Assembly (NCBI GenBank): GCA_948144175.1
Contig: CANXME010000553.1
Coordinates: forward strand, 372,001 to 436,000
DNA length: 64,000 nucleotides
Reading direction: 5' to 3'
Source: Closterium sp. NIES-65
Taxonomy: Eukaryota; Streptophyta; Zygnematophyceae; Desmidiales; Closteriaceae
Positions 1-11,500 of this stretch are shown one piece after another (the first letter of the stretch is position 1; each line of letters opens with the position of its first letter). Under the pieces are notes generated by a model, which ran no database searches, had not been told where the DNA came from, and worked only from the letters and a program-made list of their open reading frames with translations. A program made the position numbers and the translations under genes.

Positions 1-119
1 CGAACGGAGCCGTCGGGGAGCATTACTATGACGGGATCATTCTCTTCGATGGTCTCTGTTACGACTTTGGAGGTTCTGAAGGAAAGTCTGCGCGGAGCTA
101 TGGCGCTAACTGAAGCCAT
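1..119 (-). CDS. PADRE (DUF4228) domain protein, 5' end only
   Basis: This is the first 39 or so codons of a minus-strand gene whose remainder lies left of the window. The ATG is the complement of 117-119 and the translation begins MASVSAIAPRRLSF and reaches VIVMLPDGSVR at the edge. It aligns nearly codon for codon with the start of the complete gene at 1554-3352 (MASISALAARQFSF ... VLVMLPDGSVR), so the two are tandem paralogs in the same orientation. The motif 'hhPDGSV' opens the PADRE domain, a plant family linked by expression to stress and pathogen responses. The function of this member is unknown. Confidence 0.75.
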   Translation of the reverse strand, partial: MASVSAIAPRRLSFRTSKVVTETIEENDPVIVMLPDGSV

Positions 120-870
120 GTCGGGAAGTGATTGCGAATGCAATGCGGAGTCACATTCGCCGAACTTATATCTGAGTCGAGAGGGTACTCGCGGCTGCGC
201 AACGATGAGGGCAGCATTGTCGTCTCGAGAAGGTTGAGGAGGCAAGCTATTTTGAAAAAAAACGGAAACTGAAGCAGTTAATCGCTTGATCTCGATCTAA
301 GCGTTTCTTACATCGAGGCGTTTTAATCTAGGAGGCAAAATTAATTGCTTGATTTCAATCACGTGTGCCTTCAATCAAATCCGCGTCCCATCGTGATTTG
401 TGAACGGGAGCTGCATGTCACCTTCCTTTTTTCCGCGTTGCGAATTTTGTACTCTAGCATTCCAGTACAGTTTTAGGAGGCATCAGTCACGTCACTGTGT
501 GAGTGGAATAAAAAGCGGTCTGAAATGCACACCACAGAAAACACAGTTGAGAGAAGCGGGGAAGCTTACCAGTCACTCAAGTTCTTGGTGAGAGGGTTGG
601 GAAATTGGTGGCACGTTGGGTTTCCGGCTGAATGACTGACTGATGTTTCGGAGTCAGGACAGGAGGGAATGGGATGGATGACTGACAGCCGCAGAAACGC
701 AGTCCAGAGAAGCGGGAAAGTGGGCTGGCTACGTTGTGAGCACGTGATCACCAGAGGTGAAGCGTAGGGGAAGAGGAGAGTGGAACGGGTTTTGAGCAGA
801 TTTGGTTCGGTACTGTTACTGTACGGAAGAAAAACGCCTGGCACGCAGCATTGTCGCTTTTGGGTCATGG
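120..870. repeat. Upstream region of left PADRE gene, duplicated at about 3353-4440
   Basis: No convincing gene. Several stretches match the region upstream of the second PADRE gene in the same order. The piece near 400-470 (an AGCTGC-TGTCAC start, then TTCCTTTT and GCGA-TTTTGTA-TCTAGCATCCAG-like sequence) matches about 3595-3655. The piece near 665-790 (GGATGGATGACTGACA, then GTGAGCACGTGAT) matches about 4300-4430. The genes were therefore duplicated with their promoters, and the shared blocks are candidate control elements. The GTGAGCACGTGAT block holds a CACGTG G-box. Confidence 0.6.
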
Positions 871-1553
871 TTATGGGGCATTTCGATCAATCCCAGAGTG
901 CAGAAAGAAGGAGCTCGGAAGGCATATTTCACTTTTCATTCGCCCACATGTACAGCTCATCTTCAAGGTCCCCACACTGTGCTTCACAAGGAAGCTCGTT
1001 ACTTGTGAGGAGACATGCATACACTGATAAGAAAAGCTGACTACATTTGGTTTCAGGTTTTTGTTGACAATTTTTTAGCTTGAAGGGCAAATTTCTCTCA
1101 AGTACTTCTCTATATGTATTAAAAATTACAATCTGGGAAAAAGACCCATTCAAGAACATAGAAAATCATTATAAAACTGTGTGGGGGAGTATCCAAAAAA
1201 ACCTGATGATTTCCACGATGAATGCTCGCACTGGTTGTTATGAGTTAAACAGGACTGTTGTAAGGTAGGAGATTCAACACTTTCTTGTATGGTACAACAA
1301 TTGGCAGTAATTACAGTTTGCTCAGCAAACAGGAAGCAACCAGCACTCTCAAAACTGGGAACAGGGAAAATTAGGAACCACACACCACCAAAAACACAAC
1401 CTCCCTTAGCAAAGCCCAAATCGCCGCTGCATATCGTTTTGGATGCAGGCTTTCTCAAAGTCGAGTTTTTTTTTTTTTTTTTTTTTTTTTTCCCAACAGT
1501 GAGGTAATCAGTCGATTTTTTTCTCAAAAGTTGCAGTCTCGAGGGGCGAAACC
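871..1553. other. Intergenic spacer with a long T run
   Basis: I see no gene here. It lies between the promoter of the left PADRE gene and the 3' end of the second. A homopolymer of about 26 T sits at about 1466-1491; read on the minus strand it would lie just past the stop codon at 1554, so the 3' UTR is short or contains a poly-A tract. Confidence 0.5.
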
Positions 1554-3352
1554 CTAGAAGATGGCACGCAGTGCCAGGGGCCCAGACAGAAACCTCTGGC
1601 TCCTGGGAGGCATAATGTAGCCGTCGTCATTATCTACGCTTTTCCTCCTGGCGGCCAATGCAGCGTCGCATTGCTCCATCCCTATCCTCTGTGCCGATGA
1701 CAGGCTGTATCGCCGAGGGCCCTGCGACGGCTGCGGCGCGTCGCAATGCGTGGACGCGGAGCACTGAACTTCGCAAGAGCAGCAGTTGCTCATGCCGTGG
1801 CAGCTACGGCAAATGCTGGACGACAAAGGAACGTCCCATTCGGTCGTAAACGACGTAGTGAACGACGGAGAGCGCTGAAATCGGTCAGAAGCAGCGACTT
1901 TAGCACCCGGTCGCACAGCAGCTGTGCGACTGCCGTTCTGGTCGCACCCTGTATCAGCCCAAGTGATCCCCCGTGCGGCGCCCTGCTGCCCGAACTCTAC
2001 ACCCACGCCGCTGGCGACGTTCGTGGGCAGCCGATGGCGAATCCGTGTGTCCGTCATCATGAACAGCCTGCTGTCCGCATCAGCCCAGTCCTGTGCTGAC
2101 TCGGACGCACTGTGCATCATCGCCGCCTTTGCGTCACCACTGGCGGCGGAAGATGCGGACTGAAGCTTCTTCGCGCCGGAGGAAGAGAGGCGGCGTAGGC
2201 TGCGGGGCGTGATTTGCGCGAGCGTCGAAAGGACTTGAGATTTAAGGGATGAGCCTTCGGAGGAACAAGGCCGAGAAGCGGTGGCGATCGTGGCCACAAC
2301 CGCTGCGCTGGCCTGGACGTCCGCGATATGGTAGCATTTTTCGTCAAGTGCCGCGATCTGCAAAGGGAAAAGAGGAATCAAGAACGTTAGACCTGAGGAT
2401 AGGGAAATGCGATTGTGAAGGAGCTGGTGTGAATCGATATAGAAATGTTGGAAATGGAGCTTACCTCAGCGAGGATGGGATTTCGGCTCGCGAGAGGCGA
2501 TGGGGCGCGAGGAGGCTTGGTTTCGCTTCGCTCGCCGGTAACACTGGACACGGACGAAGCTGGCGACGGATCGTTGGACGACACATTGCTTCGGCAAATC
2601 TCGCCACGGAGCGGCGACAGCTGGATTTGACGCCTTTCAAATATTGCCTTTACGGGGCTAGTACTGTTTTTCAGAGTATGGCTTCCACTGTAGGTCTTCG
2701 ATTTGAAAAATCCAGGCTCTTCTATCAAATCCTCCTGCGCGTTCTCTCCTTGTCCACCCTGGTTCGAACAAAAGCTGCGGCGTCTGTTACCCATGCATGT
2801 CGGCGCAGGGAAATTGAATTCCGACTCGGCGATCCTTGCTTCAAGTTCGCTTCGCGCATTGCTGCATCCGGGCGACGAGATCCTTTTAACAGTTTCGACC
2901 GTCGCCGCATGTACATCTCGATGCTCGTTGAGCACCAGCGGGATCCCGTCACTCGAGGCTCCGTCACTCGAGGCTGCGCCAGCTCGGAGGCCGCTTCGTC
3001 GCGACGGCGGAAGAATCGGCGATTCGTCGCGAGCAGAGCAGCGGCGAGGAGGCGGGCGGATGGTGGTCTGCTGGGCAGCACGCTTCGGCGTGAGGAAATA
3101 AGTTTCGCCCGGCACGAGAGGAGCGGTTGGGGACACGACGGATACGACCGATGTGAGGTGCATGTTAGGGTATTCGGAGAGGACGGTCTGAGCCGTTAGA
3201 TGCTCGCCAGATTGGGTCGACGAGTCATCGAACAAACGAACGGAGCCGTCGGGGAGCATTACTAAGACGGGTTCGTTCTCTGTGGACGATGTTACGGCTG
3301 TGCAGGTTTTGAAGGAAAATTGCCGCGCAGCTAAGGCGCTGATGGAAGCCAT
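1554..3352 (-). CDS. PADRE (DUF4228) domain protein, two exons
   Basis: Exon 1 is 3352-2465 and exon 2 is 2357-1554, with a 107-bp GT-AG intron (donor GAG|gtaagc, acceptor tttgcag|ATC). Both junctions are phase 0, giving 563 residues and a TAG stop. Residues 28-91 look like a PADRE domain: VLVMLPDGSVRLFDD, then a helix-like LTAQTVLSEYPNMHL, then PGETYFLTPKR, the usual PDGSV...hh..P....V..G..YFLLP pattern of plant DUF4228 proteins. The rest, about 470 residues, is Ser/Pro/Arg-rich and probably disordered, whereas most family members are only 150-250 residues. I chose the MASIS start because the tandem paralog begins there; an ATG four codons upstream is open but not shared. Role: unknown; land-plant relatives are stress-induced. 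Confidence 0.75.
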
Positions 3353-5501
3353 GTCTTGAAGCAATCGCAGTGCAATGCAGACAAGGTCACTGAGCTGATA
3401 TTTGAGGTGAGAGGATTAGCCACGGTGAGCAACGTTGAGAGCGGCTTATTCGATTGAGAAGGTTGACGAGGGAATGCTATATTGGGAAAGCGGAATTCGA
3501 AGCAAATATATCTATGCGTCGGAAAAATAGGAAGGGAATTAATGCTCGTTCTCGATCACGTGCCTTGATCAAAACCCGCGTCCCATCGTGAAGTTGAGCT
3601 GCGTGTCACTTTCCTTTTCCATGTTGCGATTTTTGTAATCTAGCATCCAGGATAAGGGGCACGCAATTGTCTGAGTGCCAGTGGACTGGGAGTGGTTGTG
3701 GTGGAATGCGCAATGGCCTCGAGAGACTGGAATTGTGGGTTTGGCGGACTCGGATGGCGTTTCCACGGTTTGGACAAGACGTGAGTCTGCCCACGCGGTT
3801 AATAATTCGGCAGGATGGTGTCCATGGTGGGGTACTTCCCCACTTTGGACACCGCGGTGTTCTATGCTCAAAATGGCAAATTCGGCTTCAATCTCGCCTC
3901 CAATTACACAGCAAAACGAAGTTTCGCCAACCGTAGCGAGTTCCAGCATTAAATTTCAGGTGTATTTTCCCAAGTAGTTCTGTTTGTTCGAGCGTGGATT
4001 TGACTTCGGTTTCTGTACGGGAAGAGAGTTGACTTTGATTTTTGAAACGCTTTCGCCCCAATAGTGATTCGTTACCCTGCCCTTCGACTCCACTTCACAC
4101 CGTGGTTCGCGGATGTTATCGTCAGACGTTCGATTGGGTAACCTTTACGGATCTTACGACCCAGATTGCTTGGACATGGTGTCCAGACCTGGAGTCACAA
4201 CCATTCTTTTTTTCTACAAACATCGGAAAATTACGAGCCGCGTGGGCAGACTCACACTTGTCCAAACCTTGGGAGCACTCCTCAGACGCTAGGAGGTATG
4301 GAATGGATGGGATGGATAACTGACACAGAGAGGGAGCATAGGGAGAGCACAGGGAGGTGGGGAGTGGACCAGTTGGGCTGTGAGCACGTGATGAACAGTG
4401 ACGAAGGGGCGGAGAGGACGTTTTTTCATTCCGAGCAATCATGGCTGTGATTGCCGGGACATTTTTCCGTTCCATACTGTAATCGGGGTCATTCGGGCTC
4501 GTGTCAGAGAGCTCAGGTCTGGCGCTGCTGACTCGGAATTGGACGCTCGTAACGCCCGAAGTTTTCTCTCTGCACCTCGGAATATATGAGCTACACCTTG
4601 TGAACCACCCTAATATATAGGGGTCCTCCAGAAGAAGAGTGGAAGAGTTGAGCTGGGAAGGGCTCACGATGTACACAAGCACTCCCTGCTTTCGGTTTAT
4701 TCACTGTGCAGCACAGCCCATCTTGAGCGACAAGCGGAGATCAATCACTCGCATGTAGGTTCGACGAGATCCAGTGGGAATGTCCTCGAATTTAGAATCC
4801 GCATTTATTTGCTACGCAAAAATGGGGGACGAAAAGATTCTTGGAAAGATCCGGCGAAGTTTACTTGCCTCGGTGTCCTGCAATGGACATGAGATGGAAG
4901 TGAAACAAGCATTGGCCATTTTCTGTGGTCGACAGTGCTTCACTATCGTGAGTCTTTGTTAATGAGCAATCCGTTTTCTTCACATTGTTTTCAGACAGAC
5001 TGTAACAGCTCTCACACTTTTGGTGTGCCTAAAATAGAGTCTCTGGTCTGTAATGTTGAAAGAATGAAAGCCCTAGTTGAGAAAGATGTGCTTTCAAAGT
5101 CATAGCGTAATGAGCCTTAGTTTTTGCTGGGATGTGTTTCAAGTGAACCCCTTCTAAAAAGGAGTACGTGTTTTCTTATGCAACCTCATTCTAGTTTGAG
5201 TGCGGCGATATCTTCTTAGAGGCCGCGTATATGGCGGACCCACGGATATCGGTGGATTATCTGATGGCTGCGCCTATTTTAATGGAATAGGTGCTTGCTT
5301 ATGTAACCTCATTGTAGTTTGTCACAATACATTCTCTCAGTTGGCGCTATATTGAAGCATGCATTACCTGGGTTCAGCGTCCTTATCGGACCTTCTGGTT
5401 CTGGTCAACCCATTAGTCTGCAGGCCACTCAGCTTGTTATTGCAACTAGTTCTGTCAGGTGATTCGTTCCCCAGGTCTCTAAATCACTGCAATCAGTCAG
5501 C
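3353..5501. other. Divergent intergenic region between PADRE and KH genes
   Basis: The left half (3353-4440) is the duplicated PADRE upstream region, with the G-box-bearing GTGAGCACGTGAT block at about 4380. TATA-like AT-rich strings occur at about 4580-4620. Around 5165-5320 a unit of about 120 bp is duplicated (CTTATGCAACCTCATTCTAG and CTTATGTAACCTCATTGTAG). I see no gene. The segment must hold promoters for the minus-strand PADRE gene and the plus-strand KH gene. Confidence 0.5.
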
Positions 5502-8500
5502 ATGTCTAAGCGCGCCGGCGACTACGACCACGAGAACGGCCGAGAGAAGCGGCGGGAGCGGGACGAGCGGAGCGACGCGGACGTCATCTTCCGCATCCTC
5601 TGCCCCCAGGCACGCCGTTAGATGCACGACATTAGAGGCACGACGATAGAGGCACGAATTTAGAGGCGCGGCGGTAGAGGCACGACCGCGGAGTCATTCG
5701 TTAGGGTCACAGCGTAAAGTGATCGTGTCCGCCAAATAATAATCTGCATTTTCGCCCCACATTCAGATATTCTCCTGTTTCCCACCAGGAGCACTCCACC
5801 TGCAATTGTAGTTCACTCCAAATCGTTTCTCAACTGATCCATTCTCACCGCGCGTTCATTCCGATTATTCGCGACTCGATGGGGGCTCACGTCAGGCTCT
5901 TGGAGTCATTCACACGCGTAGTCCCGTTCTTTCCGCACCCACATCGTTTTGGCAAATACTTCATTCCGCAAATCCATTCTTCCCGCCACATCACATTTCG
6001 TTCCATTCTTTGCCCATCCCCGTTGGTCTTTGAACCCCATTGGTTCCCCATCCGCCAGTCGCGGATCGGATCGCTCCTCGGGAAGCACGGCGTGATCATT
6101 CAGAGCATTCGCGAATCCACCGGGGCGCGCCTGAAGCTCGCGGATCCCATCCCCGGCACGGACGAACGCGTTATAATCATCTCCGCTCGTAGCGACAAGA
6201 ACTTTCGCAGCGGCGACCCTGCGATCGACGGCGACGCGGCTGTGGATCGCCCGGACGACTGGTCCGTCGCACAGGAAGCCCTGATTCGCGTGCATGCGAG
6301 GATCGCCGACGCGGATGGCGACAATCGCGAGTTTCGCGACAAGGATGGGGCAGAGGGTGGTGCTAATAACGGAGGTGCCAATAGCGGAGGGACCCCGGCG
6401 AGGCTGCTCGTGCCGAGCAGTCAGATCGGGTGTCTTCTGGGGAAGGGCGGTTCGATCATCGCGGGCATGCGGCAGGACAGCGGCGCGCACATCAGAATCT
6501 TCAATAAGGACAAACTGCCGCCCTGCGCGCTGCCCACGGACGAGTTGGTGCAGGTACGCGGTCTTAGAGGCGCCTACATTCTCGAGTTAGCGCAGGTGCG
6601 CGGTTGGCACGGCTGTAGATACCAGATGCCCCAAAAATGCCCATGCTCTGTAAGGGTCTGATCCGCGCTGGTCTTTGAGAATTCTCACGAACCAGCTTGT
6701 AATTACCAGCTGTCGAAATTTGAGTCGACTTTAAAATAGATACCAGATGTCCCAAAGATGCCCGTGCTGTACGGGTTTGTTCCGCGCTGGTCTTTGAGAA
6801 TTCTCACGAACCAGCTTGTAGATACCAGCTGTCCCAAAGATGCCCGTGCTGTAAGGGCCTGATCCGCGTCCACACCTTGTCGCATTTCTCGTCCCAATCC
6901 CTGTCCAATCCCGTGTTGCCACGTGGCAGGTGACAGGCGAGTATCCTGTGGTCCAGAAGGCCCTAGAGCTCATCTCTATTCGCCTCCGTCGCTCGCCTCC
7001 TCGCGACCCGCCCAACTTCCTCGCCATGCACCCCACGTCTGGTTACCACCAGCCTGCTGGTTACCAGCCGGCGCCTGGTTACCAGGCGTCGGGTTACCAT
7101 CGGGGGGCTGATTCGTACCCCTCTCGCTCCGCCCCAGCTACGGCCTTTCCCCCACAAGGCTACTCCACCTACGCTCCCCCTCAAGTCTACGCACTGGCCT
7201 CGTCCCCCTTTGCTGGAGCGTGGGGCGCGGGCGCGGGCGCAGCAGCAGGGGGAGCGCACGGTTATGGGGGGATGGGGGGCGGGGGGAGGGGAGGGGGAGG
7301 GGCGGGGGAGGGGGCGGCGGTGGAGATGGAGCTGCGGGTGCTGTGCCCCGCGGATAGAGTGGGGATTGTGATTGGCAAGGGCGGGTCGCGAATTAAGCAG
7401 GTGTGTGTGCTGGAATCGTTTTTTGAGGAGTTCGCGCCTAGGAATGTGAGGTGGGGGGGGTGCATGAGAGAGTGAAGGAGGGTGCAGGGAGGTGCGGGGA
7501 GGGCGCAGCGGTGGAGATGGGATTGAGGGTGGTGTGTGCAGTGCCTCGCGGATAGAGTGGGATTGTGATTTGCAAGGGGAGTTCACGGATCAAGAAGCAC
7601 GTGGGCATGACTGGATCGAAGGTGTGATCATAGCAAAGCAGGTGTGAACGTGAATGCGGATGTTAGGGTCCAACATGGCTTTCGTGGGCCTTTCTTTCCT
7701 CTCTTGAGTCGACTCAAAAGCCTTTCTTTCCTCTCTTATGTCGACTCAAAAGCCTTTCTTTCCTCTCCGCACCTCACGACCCTCTGTTTGCATCGATGCG
7801 TTTGCTTGCCTGGGTGCACTGCTTGCATTGCTGGCACGGGTTGCATGGTTGCACGGGCTGCAATGCTTGGGTGGGTTGCTTGCTTGCACTGGTGGCGTGC
7901 GCGGCAGATAAAGGAGGAGACGGGTGCGCGAGTGAAGGTGACAGAGGCCGTGGCGGACTGCGATGAGCGCATCGTGATCATTGATGCCATGGAGGTGACC
8001 ACTCGACTCGCTTGTTGGCTCGTTGACTAGTACACTCGTTGACCCGTTGATTGACTCGTTGACTTGTTGACTAGTTGACTCGTTGATTGACTCGTTGACT
8101 AGTTGAATCGTTGATTGACTCGTTGACTAGTTGACTAGTTGACTCGTGACTCGTTGACTAGTTGACTCGTTTACTCGTTGATTGGTTGCTCGTTTCAGCA
8201 TTCTCTCAGAGCACATTTTCTGTCATTGATGCTATGGAGGCGACAGGATATTAGAGTTTGGAGTTTTGCTATACAAGTTAGGGTTTGCGGTTCCGCATGT
8301 ACTCTCTGGTTTCATTTTGAACTCTGGAAACATTGGTCACTTCTGTTCATTGTTTGCCAGACGTCTTGCATCCCCTCTCTTCTCCCATCATCATCTCGCC
8401 CTTTCCTCACTCCCCCCCTCCCTCCTTCCCCCTCTCTTTGTCTCTCTCATGCTCTCTTCTCTCCCCGCTTTCCTCCCCTGCTGTTTCACCTTCCAGGCGC

Positions 8501-11500
8501 CATTCTCCGGCCACTCTCCCACGGAGGAGGCGCTGTTCCGCGTGCATGCAGCCATCTCACTCTCTCACCCTCTCCAACCCCCCCTCTCTCCCTCCTCACC
8601 CCCCCTCTCCCTCCTCCACCCCCCCCTTTTCTCCCCCCAGGCGCCATTCTCCGGCCACTCGCCCACAGAGGAGGCGCTGTTCCGCGTGCATGCAGCCATC
8701 TCACAGCACCATGTGGGCGACAGGGCAGCAGGCACAGCAGAGGAGAGCGGGAGAGACAGCCACGGGGTGACTGCGCGGCTGCTCGTTAGGAAGGGGCAGG
8801 TGAGTGAGGGGAGAGGAATGAAAGCGATTGCCTGATCTTCAGCAATCAGTAACCAGTTCAAGCAGCAATCACCGTCTGGCTCTTTCGAAGCAGCCCCTTT
8901 GCCAAGTGCCTACTACTCACCCTTTGTTGCCTTGCCATGCCAGGTGGAGTGTGTGATGGGCAAGGGCGGCAGCATTTTCAAGGAGCCGTGCAGCACCAGC
9001 AGGGATCGATTCCTGACCCCGCCTTCCCCCTCCTCGCCATGCCATGTGCCTTCCTCTCTCCTCTCCCCTCGTCGCTTCTCCCTTCGCCACTTCCTCTCTC
9101 CACTTGTGGCCTCGCCAGGTGGGGTGTGTGATGGGCAAGGGCGGCAGCATCATCAGCGAGCTCAGGAGCACCAGCAGGGCGCGCATCAACATCCCCCCCA
9201 GGGATCAGCTGCCCAAATGCGCCGATGAGAGCGATGAAGTGCTCGTGGTCAGTGGTGGTTGTAAGTGGTGGGGGATGGTGAGTGGTGGTGGTGGGTAAAA
9301 GGGCAGCACGAGCAGGGCGCGCATCAACATCCCCCCCAGGGACCAGCTGCCTAAATGCGCCGATGAGAGCGATGAAGTGCTCGTGGTGAGTGGTGGGTGT
9401 AAGTGGTGGGGGGTGGTGATGTGTGGGTGGTGGGTGTAAGTGGTGGCGGGGCGGGGGGTGGGGAGGGTGGTTAGTAGAAGGGCAGCACGAGCAGGGCGCG
9501 CATCAACATTCCAACAAAGGACCAGCTGCCTAAATGCGCCGATGAGAGCGATGAAGTGCTCGTGGTGAGTGGTGATGGGTGGGTCTTGAGTGTTGATTGG
9601 TGGGTGGTGGATGGTGGATGGTGGGTACTGCTGCTGCTGCTGCATTAGCTACTGTCGTTGTCTCCATCCCTCTGGCCTGCATTTCTTCCCCCACATTCTC
9701 ACTCCTCCTGCTCCCCTCTCCCGATCCCCTTTAACCAGGCATCAGGCGCCTTATGTGTCACTCGCCCCACTGTGTGTTTCCATGTCTTCTTCTCCCTCCC
9801 CCCCCCCCCCGTCTTCTTTCACCAGGTATCAGGCGAGCCACACTGTGTGTCACACGCGCTGCGCCTCATCTGTGCGCGCATCCGAGGCAGGGAAACCGCC
9901 GTTGCCTCTAAAGGCGCTGCTGCTGCCGATGCTCGTGGTGGTGGTGCTGCTGCTGCTGGTGCTCGTGCTGGTGGGGCTGGTGGGGGTGGTTATGCGGAGA
10001 CAGGGAGGGGAGGGGGAGGGGGGTATGGGTATCCTGGGTCGAACAGTCGAGGGGAGGGGGCGTATGGGTATTCAACAGCACCAGCAGCAGCAGCGGCGCC
10101 AGCAGTGGTGGCCACTCTGTCTGCTGGGGGCCCTGATGGCTCTGTTGGGTGGTCGTACGAGGTGAGGTGCATGGCGGTGAGATGCGGTGTGTTGTGGTGA
10201 GAAACGGTGCATTGTTGTCGTGCGGTGATGCTTGCATTTGGGAGGTGAGAGTCAGAGAATCAAAGGCGGAGAGTGTGTGTGCTTTTGAATTCCCTGTCTC
10301 CTTCAATATTCAGCCAGCTCTTCACTCCATCCACCTGACCCTCCACTCCTGTGCCTTCTCCCCCTCCCTCCCTCCCTCCCTCCCTCCCTCCCTCCCTCCC
10401 TCCCTCCCTCCCTCCCTCCCTCCCTCCCTCCCTCCCTCCCTCCCTCGCTTCCTCCTGCATTCTCTCCCTCACCCCCCTCTCCTCTCCCCTGCACACCCCT
10501 CTGAGCAGCCAAAGGTGGAACCGTCCTACCATGACTCTGGCTACTCTGTTCCCAGGTAACACCTGCCCCCAGGTAACACCTGCCCCCAGGTAACACCTGC
10601 CCCCAGGTAACACCTGCTCCCAGGTAACACCTGCCCCCAGGTAACACCTGCCCCCAGGTAACACCTGCTCCCAGGTAACACCTGCTCCCAGGTAACACCT
10701 GCCCCTATATAACGCCTCTCCTCATTGCAGACTTCTCTGCTTCCGAGTTATGCCGTACCCGTTTCTAGCCTCTCTTTTCCCCCTCGCGCTTCTGGTGTCC
10801 TTGTACCACTCTCGTCACACAGGGGCTCTGGCTGGGATGTGGCACCGGCAGCAGTGCAAGAGTATGGCAGGTGCGTCTTACGATTGAGTTGAGAATTGCA
10901 TTCTGCATCCCCCACTGCAATCCATGCCGCGTGCATCCCTTTTTTTCTTTACCTCCCATCTTCCTCCCAAGCTTCTCATCATCCCCGTTTTTGTTTCCCT
11001 CCCATCCCCCCTCCATCTGCCTTTCAAACCCCTGCTTTATCCTTCTTTTGTTTCCCTCCCATCCCCCCTCCATCTGCCTTTCAAACCCCTGCTTTATCCT
11101 TCTTTTGTTTCCCTCCCATCCCCCTGCCATCATCCTCATCATCCCCTACTGAATTACCTTCCATTTCCCCTTCCACCCCCCTCCTCATCCCCTGTCTGAT
11201 TCTCTTTCCCTTTTCCCACTCCTCGTCACCCTTGCTTGTTCTTTGTATGCGGCTACTCTCATGCCTCTGCACCCTCCTGATTCCTCTTCCGTCCCACCCC
11301 TCCTCCCCTCCCCCTCCCCCTCCACACCCCCCTCCCCTGTTCTCTGCATGCAGCTACTCACATGCCTCTGCACCCGCGTCTGCCCACTTCTCCTCGCCTC
11401 CTCCCACTCACACTGCTGCTGCTGCCAGTGCTGGTGGTACTACTGGTGGCGGCAGTGCCAGTGCTGGTGCTGCTGGTGGGTCAGGGGGAGCGGCAGGAGG

